The translations under genes and the position numbers were made by a program. This document shows positions 1 to 6,695 of a DNA stretch of 6,695 bases, piece after piece. Within the stretch, counting starts at the first letter, position 1. Each line of letters opens with the position of its first letter. The stretch covers positions 1 through 6,695 of the forward strand of contig JAHFUU010000144.1 of NCBI GenBank assembly GCA_023264915.1, written 5' to 3'. The notes beneath the pieces were generated by a model, which was given only the letters and a program-made list of their open reading frames with translations, searched no databases and was not told the DNA's origin. Source of the DNA: Microthrixaceae bacterium (GTDB lineage Bacteria > Actinomycetota > Acidimicrobiia > Acidimicrobiales > Acidimicrobilacustridaceae).

Positions 1-14
1 CCCAGTTGTTGTGA
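1..14 (+). CDS. 3' tail of upstream gene, probably recF (partial)
   Basis: In the third forward frame the first bases read Gln-Leu-Leu and then a TGA stop at 12-14. This stop overlaps the GTG start at 11-13 as GTGA, the typical four-base overlap of translationally coupled genes. The gene expected before a DUF721 gene and gyrB in actinobacteria is recF. Identity rests only on gene order, because three codons carry no family information. A stop at 16-18 in the first frame is an alternative end. Confidence 0.3.
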
Positions 15-358
15 ATAAGGGTTGGAGAGTCCTTCCAGCAGAGGGTGATGACGATCCTGTGCCGGTGCAGTCCGGCCTTGACCGCCTGCTCGATCACCTT
101 ACGGGGGCACCGGCAGTCACAACGACAACGTTGTTCGAACGGTGGGGGGCGATCGTTGGTGTGACCTTGGAGAGGCACACTCAGCCGCTTCAGATTCAAG
201 AGGGCGTCTTGACGGTGGCCGTCGACGACCCAGCCTGGGCATCGCAGCTTCGGTTCCTCGAATCAGAGTTGAGGCAACGGATCTCGACAGAACCAGGAGG
301 CAGCCGCGTCAACCGGCTTGAGTTCGTTGTGCGCCCCGCCGGGTTCGAAGGAAGGTGA
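11..358 (+). CDS. dciA: DUF721 / DciA-like replicative helicase loader
   Basis: This is a 115-residue protein with the DUF721 (DciA) pattern. Residues 41-60 read LFERWGAIVG followed by a His-Thr-x-Pro turn (H56-P59). Residues 64-83 carry the Glu-Gly-Val-Leu-Thr-Val strand and the PAWASQLRFLE helix with Trp76. A beta strand at 98-108 (RVNRLEFVVRP) completes the KH-like core. DciA proteins interact with the replicative helicase DnaB and are the widespread bacterial alternative to E. coli DnaC, and the mycobacterial protein of this position is of this type. The GTG start overlaps the upstream stop (GTGA) and no independent ribosome binding site is visible, so translation is probably coupled to the preceding gene. 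It is shorter than many actinobacterial relatives, mainly at the N-terminus, and the frame stays open to the window edge, so an earlier start cannot be excluded. The family call is firm. The loading role is inferred from the family. Confidence 0.85.
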   Translation: MNKGWRVLPAEGDDDPVPVQSGLDRLLDHLTGAPAVTTTTLFERWGAIVGVTLERHTQPLQIQEGVLTVAVDDPAWASQLRFLESELRQRISTEPGGSRVNRLEFVVRPAGFEGR

Positions 359-376
359 GGGGCATGCGGATGCCTT
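359..376 (+). terminator. stem-loop directly after the DciA-like gene
   Basis: GGCAT (361-365) pairs with ATGCC (370-374) around a four-base GCGG loop, and G359-G360 can add two G-U pairs with T375-T376. It begins at the first base after the stop codon. There is no run of T after it, so it is at best a weak terminator or an mRNA end-stabilising hairpin. It also contains the start codon of a 12-codon mini-ORF. Confidence 0.25.
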
Positions 377-2586
<2,210 letters not shown>

Positions 2587-2707
2587 TGGGTTCACACCCC
2601 ACCCGCGTCGCGGTGACTGCTTCCCCAACCGAAGAACCTGACGGGCCTCCGCCCGTGCCCCATGGAAGTGAGCGAGGCGCGGCCTGCGCCAGCAGAAAGA
2701 AGATTTG
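2587..2707 (+). other. gyrB-gyrA spacer with two GC-rich hairpins
   Basis: The 121-base gap has two perfect stem-loops. ACGGGC/GCCCGT (2641-2656) has a CTCC loop. GGCGC/GCGCC (2676-2690) has a five-base loop and ends just before the purine-rich gyrA ribosome binding site (GAAAGAAGA, 2695-2703). Neither is followed by T residues, so gyrB and gyrA are probably co-transcribed and the second hairpin could modulate gyrA translation. No separate promoter is evident. Confidence 0.4.
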
Positions 2708-5167
2708 ATGTCAGACGAGCCAACCATGGGAAACGGGAGCGATGGCGCGCTTGTGGCTATCCAACCCATAGAGATCCAAGAGGAGATGGAGCGGTCGTTC
2801 CTCGACTACGCGATGTCGGTCATCACAGCGCGGGCGCTGCCCGACGCCCGCGACGGCTTGAAGCCAGTGCACCGCCGGATCTTGTGGGGCATGCACACCG
2901 CAAGGGCCCTTCCAGATCGACCAACGGTCAAGTGTGCCCGGATCACCGGCGACGTCATGGGCAAGTACCACCCGCACGGTGACAGTGCCATCTATGACGC
3001 GATGGTTCGGATGGGACAGGACTTCTCCCTCCGGCATCCTCTGGTCCAACCAAAAGGCAACTTCGGGAGCCTCGATGATCCCCCGGCAGCTGCGCGCTAC
3101 ACCGAGTGCCGGCTTGCTCCTATCGCCATGCACATGCTCGACGGCATCGATGAGGACACCGTCGACATGGTCGACAACTACGATGGGCAAGAGGTTGAGC
3201 CCCATGTGCTCCCATCACGGTTTCCAAACCTGCTGGTCAACGGGAGCCAAGGCATCGCCGTCGGGATGGCCACGAACATCCCACCCCACAACCTCGGTGA
3301 GGTCGTCGATGCGGTAGTGCACCTGCTTGAGGACCCCAGTGCAACCCCTGATGATCTGATGCAGTTCGTCAAAGGTCCGGACTTCCCCAAGGGAGGTTCG
3401 ATCATGGGGCGCGGCGGGATCATCGACGCGTACCGCACGGGCAAGGGGAGCATAAAGCTGCGGGCCAAAGCCGAGATCGAAGAGGGCAAGCGAGGTGACC
3501 AGATCGTCGTCACCGAGCTGCCCTACCAGGTCAGCCCAAACGGGGTGCTCGGCAAGATCCGTGAGTTGGTCGAGGCGCGAGAGCTCGAAGGTATCGCAGA
3601 CCTCAACGATGAATCAGCCAAAGGGAAGACGCGGATAGTCATCAAGCTCAAGCGCGATGCAAACGCCAACGTGATCCTGAACAACCTGTTCAAGCGGACC
3701 CAGCTTCAAGCCAACTTCGCCGTCAACACGGTCGCCCTTGTCGACGGCGTGCCTAGGACGCTCAACCTTCGCGACGCTCTCGTTGCCTACATCGAGCACC
3801 AGGTGGAAGTGATCCGCCGGCGGTCCGAGTTCAGGCTTGCCAAGGCAAAGGATCGGCTACACATAGTCGAAGGTCTTCTCAAGGCCATTGGCATCATCGA
3901 TGACATCATCGCAGCGATCAAGGCTTCAGCTGACAAGCCCGAGGCCCGAACCAAACTTGTTGCGAAGCCGTTTGAGTTCTCGGAGATACAAGCGGAGCAC
4001 ATCTTGGACATGCCCTTGTCGCGCCTGACACGCCTCGGTCGCGAGCAGTTAGACGACGAAGCCAGCGACCTCCGAGCAACCATCGCCGATCTCGAGGCGA
4101 TCCTGCGCAGCGACACGAAGCTCCGTGGTGTGATCAAGGCTGAGATCTCAGACATCAGAGACCGGTTCGCAAATGACCGTCGAACCGAGATCACCTTCGA
4201 TGAGGGTGAGATCAACATCGAAGAGCTGATAGCCGACGATGATCTGGTCGTAGTGATGTCCGCAAAGGGCTACATCAAGACCGTTTCGGCGGATGCCTTC
4301 AAGACTCAAGGGCGGGGAGGGCGGGGAGTCGCAGGGGCCAAGGTCAAAGACGAGGACTACGTCAAGCACATCATCCACACCTCTGCGCACGCCTACCTGC
4401 TCTTCTTCTCGAGTCGCGGCCGCGTCTACAGGCTCAAGGCCCACGAACTTCCGATGAAGGACCGAACTGCCCGTGGCACAGCCATCGTGAACCTGCTGGC
4501 GTTGCAGCCGGGAGAGACGGTCGAGTCGATCATCGACACGCGTGATTACGAGACGAACCACTTCTTGTTCTTCGCGACCAAGAAGGGCCAGGTGAAGAAG
4601 ACCAAGTTCAACGAGTACGACAACTCACGTAGGGATGGCCTGATCGCACTCAATCTCAAAGATGATGACGAGCTGGTAAGGGTGATCCCGACCAACGGCA
4701 CTGACGACATCTTCATGGTTTCCCGGCTGGGCATGACGATCCGCTTCTCTGAAGAGGAGGTGCGCGCAATGGGGCGCGCAGCAGCCGGTGTCCGAGGGAT
4801 GAAGATGCGTCCAGATGACGAAGTCGTCTCGTGTGATGTTGCTCGCGACGATGTCGCAATCCTTATCGTCACCGAAGCCGGCTTCGGCAAGCGGACCCAG
4901 CTTGACCGGTTCAACCGGCAAGGTCGTGGGGGACAGGGTGTCCGAGGCATGAAGATCACGGCTCAACGAGGGAAGGTCGTGAGCGCATTCATGGTCGGCA
5001 TAGACGACGAGATAATCGTCATGGCCACTGGTGGGATTGTGATCCGGATGCCGGTGAGGGAGATCTCCTCACAAGGTCGAGACGCAACCGGGGTTCGATT
5101 GATGAACCTCGAGCCCGAACAGCTGGTTGCGGCCGTGGCTCCTGTGCTGCAGGCTGACGTTGATTAG
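2708..5167 (+). CDS. gyrA: DNA gyrase subunit A
   Basis: This is the DNA-cleaving and wrapping subunit of gyrase, 819 residues from the ATG. A TTG codon immediately before it (2705) could also initiate, but the ATG is preferred because of the purine-rich site at 2695-2703. The N-terminal winged-helix/tower region carries RDGLKPVHRRIL and the quinolone-region motif HPHGDSAIYD with Ser93 and Asp97 (E. coli Ser83, Asp87). Catalytic Tyr131 sits in AAARYTE, preceded by Arg130, and the DNA-intercalating Ile183 is in QGIAVGMATNIPPHN. Residues about 360-485 form the coiled-coil arms and C-gate. From about residue 510 the DNA-wrapping beta-pinwheel follows. It has a GyrA-box QGRGGRG at 534-540, a second box QGRGGQG at 738-744 and a degenerate repeat SSQGRDATG in the last blade. 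These boxes mark it as gyrase rather than topoisomerase IV ParC. The protein lacks an E. coli-like acidic tail. Ser93 and Asp97 are the usual quinolone-susceptible residues. Confidence 0.98.
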   Translation: MSDEPTMGNGSDGALVAIQPIEIQEEMERSFLDYAMSVITARALPDARDGLKPVHRRILWGMHTARALPDRPTVKCARITGDVMGKYHPHGDSAIYDAMVRMGQDFSLRHPLVQPKGNFGSLDDPPAAARYTECRLAPIAMHMLDGIDEDTVDMVDNYDGQEVEPHVLPSRFPNLLVNGSQGIAVGMATNIPPHNLGEVVDAVVHLLEDPSATPDDLMQFVKGPDFPKGGSIMGRGGIIDAYRTGKGSIKLRAKAEIEEGKRGDQIVVTELPYQVSPNGVLGKIRELVEARELEGIADLNDESAKGKTRIVIKLKRDANANVILNNLFKRTQLQANFAVNTVALVDGVPRTLNLRDALVAYIEHQVEVIRRRSEFRLAKAKDRLHIVEGLLKAIGIIDDIIAAIKASADKPEARTKLVAKPFEFSEIQAEHILDMPLSRLTRLGREQLDDEASDLRATIADLEAILRSDTKLRGVIKAEISDIRDRFANDRRTEITFDEGEINIEELIADDDLVVVMSAKGYIKTVSADAFKTQGRGGRGVAGAKVKDEDYVKHIIHTSAHAYLLFFSSRGRVYRLKAHELPMKDRTARGTAIVNLLALQPGETVESIIDTRDYETNHFLFFATKKGQVKKTKFNEYDNSRRDGLIALNLKDDDELVRVIPTNGTDDIFMVSRLGMTIRFSEEEVRAMGRAAAGVRGMKMRPDDEVVSCDVARDDVAILIVTEAGFGKRTQLDRFNRQGRGGQGVRGMKITAQRGKVVSAFMVGIDDEIIVMATGGIVIRMPVREISSQGRDATGVRLMNLEPEQLVAAVAPVLQADVD
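4310..4327 (+). repeat. exact tandem 9-mer forming a G-quadruplex motif in gyrA
   Basis: The nonamer GGGCGGGGA occurs twice in tandem (4310-4318 and 4319-4327), in frame, and encodes Gly-Arg-Gly twice, the core of the first GyrA-box. On the coding strand it gives four G runs of 3, 4, 3 and 4 separated by single bases (C, A, C), which fits the canonical short-loop quadruplex pattern. Whether it folds in vivo is unknown. Confidence 0.75.
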
Positions 5168-5265
5168 TTCGTCGCTGGGCACCCGCCCCAATTGCTGATC
5201 TCGGTTCACAACCCCATCAAGGCCTCACTCCACGTGGCCTGCTCTCACAGCGCCTATCGGGAGAG

Positions 5266-5294
5266 CCGCCGGCCGGCCTTGGCGGAGACCGGCC
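5266..5294 (+). repeat. overlapping GC-rich inverted repeats after gyrA
   Basis: Three pairings compete. CCGCC (5266-5270) can pair with GGCGG (5281-5285). GGCCGG (5271-5276) can pair with CCGGCC (5289-5294). GCCGGCCGGC (5268-5277) is a perfect 10-base palindrome. No T tract follows. It may act as a transcript-end structure or a protein-binding site, but this is unproven. Confidence 0.4.
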
Positions 5295-5368
5295 CTGTAC
5301 CACATCAAGGCTTCTGAAGCTGAGCCCTTGACGACCCGCGCAGGCGAGCGTTGTTGACGAAAGACATT

Positions 5369-5390
5369 GGGCCTGGTTGGCCCCTCTCAT
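5369..5390 (+). terminator. terminator-like hairpin before the TadE/TadG-like gene
   Basis: GGGCC (5369-5373) pairs perfectly with GGCCC (5379-5383) over a TGGTT loop, followed by a pyrimidine-rich CTCTCAT. The stem is short and the T content modest, so termination would be weak. It begins two bases after a possible TTG start at 5367, which argues against that codon being used. Confidence 0.25.
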
Positions 5391-5417
5391 CAACAGACGA
5401 ACCAGAGGCAGCGCATC

Positions 5418-5777
5418 ATGGAGATCACATGTCAACCTAGGGGCTACCCCCAACGTCTAACAGATATGGGTCAGGTGACTCCGTTTGTCGCGCTGATGAT
5501 CGCAATGGTGGCAGGCGCTCTCATATTGGTGTCCCATCTCGGCGGGGCAGCCGCTGATCGTGCAAGAGCGCGTACGGCCGCAGATGCAGCAGCACTTGCT
5601 GGAGCTGTGGGAGGTGATGACGCCGCGCGGCGCGTTGCGGTCGCCAACGGGTCCTCGCTCATAGCTGTGGCCCGAAGTGGGTACGAGACCGAGGTGACAG
5701 TCGAGGTCAACCAGGCCCGGGCGACAGCTCGGGCCCGCCTCAGCTGGAGCTTAGGACGACCAGGGGCGCCCAGTTAG
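5418..5777 (+). CDS. TadE/TadG-like single-span membrane protein
   Basis: The predicted protein has 119 residues. A short basic N-terminus is followed by one hydrophobic segment (about 21-41, TPFVALMIAMVAGALILVSH). Next comes RARARTAADAAALAGA (48-63), the hallmark Ala-Asp-Ala-Ala-Ala-Leu-Ala stretch of TadE/TadG-like pilus-assembly proteins. The later part has VAVANG (73-78) and an alternating strand ETEVTVEVNQARATARA. This order recalls the short TadE-like proteins of actinobacterial Tad/secretion clusters (the Rv3654c type). Most of the chain should lie outside the membrane. The start chosen is the ATG preceded by AGAGG (5404-5408). A TTG at 5367 would add 17 residues across a hairpin, and an ATG at 5466 lacks a ribosome binding site. 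Its stop overlaps the next start by one base, so the two products are probably made together. No other Tad genes are in the window. The fold resemblance is fairly clear. A pilus role is not shown. Confidence 0.7.
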   Translation: MEITCQPRGYPQRLTDMGQVTPFVALMIAMVAGALILVSHLGGAAADRARARTAADAAALAGAVGGDDAARRVAVANGSSLIAVARSGYETEVTVEVNQARATARARLSWSLGRPGAPS

Positions 5778-6628
5778 TGGAGCCGTCTTCGGGTCAGACC
5801 TCGGTTTCCCATACACTTGGGGCCGTGTCGTCCCCCGAGTCGAGCTTTGCTCCAGCGGCCGAGCCCGCCTCTGGCTCTGATGAAGCTGACGCCGCACTTG
5901 TAGACAACGAGCTGCCCGCCCGATCCAACGGCACCTCCCGACCCAGATTGGCTGTTCGACCTACGCCGATAGTGCCGATCGAGCGCGATCGTCCACAAGA
6001 GGCCGTACCAGACGAGGACTACTCAGGCCCCCACACCACCGAGCTCGAGTTCGATGATCCACTGGTGGATCCCTACCACGATGGCTCAGCCGACGCTGAT
6101 GCCGCGGTGCAAGACGACGCTGATGTCTTGGCAAAGCCAGAGATCTCAGGTGGGGTCACCCAAGACGATGCTGCCGAGATGCGCAGCCGCAAGGACACCC
6201 GCGGCAAGCTGAAGGCGCGCAAGGTAAGGCGCGTGGTGCGATATGTCTCGCCGTGGTCAGTTCTCAAGGTCTCACTGTTGTTCTACGTGTGCCTTTGGGC
6301 CATCGGCACGATCGCTTCAGTGCTGCTTTGGCGCGTCGCAGTTGAGACTGGCGGTATCACCAACGTAGAGAAGTTCATAGCGAAGCTGTTCGGTGAGAAG
6401 TCATTCACCATCGATGGTCGGGAGATCCTCCGGGCGAGCACCATCGCGGGGGCCATTCTGGTGTTTGCCGGCACGGGTTTCACGGTGCTGATGAGCCTTC
6501 TGTTCAACGTGATCTGCGACATAACCGGGGGAATACGCTTCACGGTCCTCGAGCTCGCGTCGACCAGGCGTCGGCTTCGAAAGAGTGCTATGGAGCGTCA
6601 GTCGGGTGCCAGGTCGAACGGCCAGTAG
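5777..6628 (+). CDS. DUF3566 membrane protein with acidic disordered N-terminus
   Basis: The protein has 283 residues. Residues 1-140 are rich in Asp, Glu, Ser, Pro and Ala (for example DDPLVDPYHDGSADADAAV), look disordered and have no signal peptide. A basic patch follows (138-155, RKDTRGKLKARKVRRVVR), then the DUF3566 domain. This has SPWSVLKVSLLFYVCLWAIG opening membrane span 1 (about 161-186), an extracytoplasmic loop with INTNVEKF-like sequence around 194-212, and span 2 (about 222-246) running into FNVICDITGGIRFTVLE, the conserved family ending. DUF3566 genes typically follow gyrA in actinobacteria (Rv0007 in Mycobacterium tuberculosis) and their function is not established. The GTG start overlaps the preceding TAG stop (TAGTG), with AGGGG ten bases upstream (5762-5766). 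GTG at 5825 is a less likely internal start. Both termini should be cytoplasmic. The domain call is firm, the role unknown. Confidence 0.88.
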   Translation: MEPSSGQTSVSHTLGAVSSPESSFAPAAEPASGSDEADAALVDNELPARSNGTSRPRLAVRPTPIVPIERDRPQEAVPDEDYSGPHTTELEFDDPLVDPYHDGSADADAAVQDDADVLAKPEISGGVTQDDAAEMRSRKDTRGKLKARKVRRVVRYVSPWSVLKVSLLFYVCLWAIGTIASVLLWRVAVETGGITNVEKFIAKLFGEKSFTIDGREILRASTIAGAILVFAGTGFTVLMSLLFNVICDITGGIRFTVLELASTRRRLRKSAMERQSGARSNGQ

Positions 6629-6658
6629 GGGATGTTGCTCCTGGCCGCTCGCTCTTTC
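6619..6658 (+). terminator. candidate terminator overlapping the DUF3566 stop
   Basis: CGGCCAG (6619-6625) pairs perfectly with CTGGCCG (6641-6647). The TAG stop (6626-6628) lies at the base of the 15-base loop, and AG/CT can add two inner pairs. The downstream strand CTCGCTCTTTC is pyrimidine-rich with only three consecutive T. This fits a moderate intrinsic terminator closing the two-gene unit. Beyond it, up to 6695, I see no gene. Family gene order would predict tRNA genes further on, outside the window. Confidence 0.4.
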
Positions 6659-6664
6659 GAACGA

Positions 6665-6678
6665 ACTAGCCACTAGCC
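6665..6678 (+). repeat. tandem ACTAGCC heptamer
   Basis: The heptamer ACTAGCC occurs twice back to back. It may be chance, and no function can be assigned. Confidence 0.5.
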
Positions 6679-6695
6679 GCGCCCGCTGCTACGGT

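Larger units (their letters stand above)
5168..5417 (+). other. intergenic region between gyrA and the TadE/TadG-like gene
   Basis: This 250-base gap has no supported gene. It holds a weak hairpin just after the gyrA stop (GGGC/GCCC, 5177-5188), the palindrome CCACGTGG (5230-5237), a GC-rich cluster of overlapping inverted repeats (5266-5294), and two copies of TTGACGA (5328-5334 and 5354-5360). A terminator-like hairpin lies at 5369-5383. TTGACG resembles a -35 element, but no good -10 box follows either copy at the usual spacing. A transcription end for gyrA and a new start for the following pair probably lie here. Confidence 0.4.

Noticed and set aside
336..352. GGGTTCGAAGG resembling a tRNA T-loop
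   Set aside because: It lies in the coding end of the DciA-like gene, and no acceptor or anticodon arms can be drawn around it.
2711..3205. 164-codon reverse reading frame inside gyrA
   Set aside because: It lies wholly opposite the most conserved part of gyrA. Long antisense frames are expected in GC-rich genes.
5367..5417. TTG at 5367 as the start of the TadE/TadG-like gene
   Set aside because: The added 17 residues are polar, cross a hairpin and lack a clear ribosome binding site. ATG at 5418 has AGAGG at suitable distance.
6629..6695. tRNA gene after DUF3566, as in many actinobacteria
   Set aside because: The remaining 67 bases contain no cloverleaf. Any tRNA would start beyond the window.

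Overview
The window is a housekeeping chromosomal segment from a moderately GC-rich actinobacterium. It covers the right-hand part of the conserved dnaA-dnaN-recF-(DUF721)-gyrB-gyrA-(DUF3566) block that normally lies next to the replication origin. The actinobacterial assignment rests on three things: the DUF721-gyrB-gyrA-DUF3566 gene order, a GyrB without the long insert of the E. coli protein, and GyrB ending in DVRFLDI. The GyrA active-site stretch (AAARYTECRLAP, one residue shorter than in E. coli or mycobacteria) suggests an early-branching lineage such as Acidimicrobiia. That last step is inference from remembered family patterns, not a search.

Layout, all genes on the + strand. The first bases probably hold the last codons of the upstream gene (expected recF), overlapping by four bases the GTG start of a short DUF721/DciA-type helicase-loader gene (11-358). 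A 287-base gap follows, with small hairpins and no convincing gene or strong promoter. gyrB (646-2586, TTG start with a good ribosome binding site) and gyrA (2708-5167) come next, separated by 121 bases. Both are full length, with all catalytic residues present. A 250-base GC-rich gap with several inverted repeats then leads to a two-gene unit. Its first gene encodes a 119-residue single-span membrane protein resembling TadE/TadG-like pilus-assembly-type proteins (5418-5777). Its second encodes a DUF3566 membrane protein with a long acidic, probably disordered N-terminal half (5777-6628). The two genes overlap by one base. A terminator-like hairpin sits on the DUF3566 stop codon, and the last 67 bases contain no gene.

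Functionally, GyrA and GyrB form the A2B2 DNA gyrase that introduces negative supercoils using ATP, and the DciA-like protein would help load the replicative helicase DnaB. The two membrane proteins have no established function. Their tight coupling suggests they act together at the cell envelope.

I see no mobile element, CRISPR array, tRNA or rRNA gene, riboswitch or defence system. The points most worth a second look are the TadE/TadG-like gene lodged between gyrA and DUF3566, the first GyrA-box being encoded by an exact tandem 9-mer that is also a G-quadruplex motif, and substitutions in normally invariant GyrB TOPRIM-tail residues.
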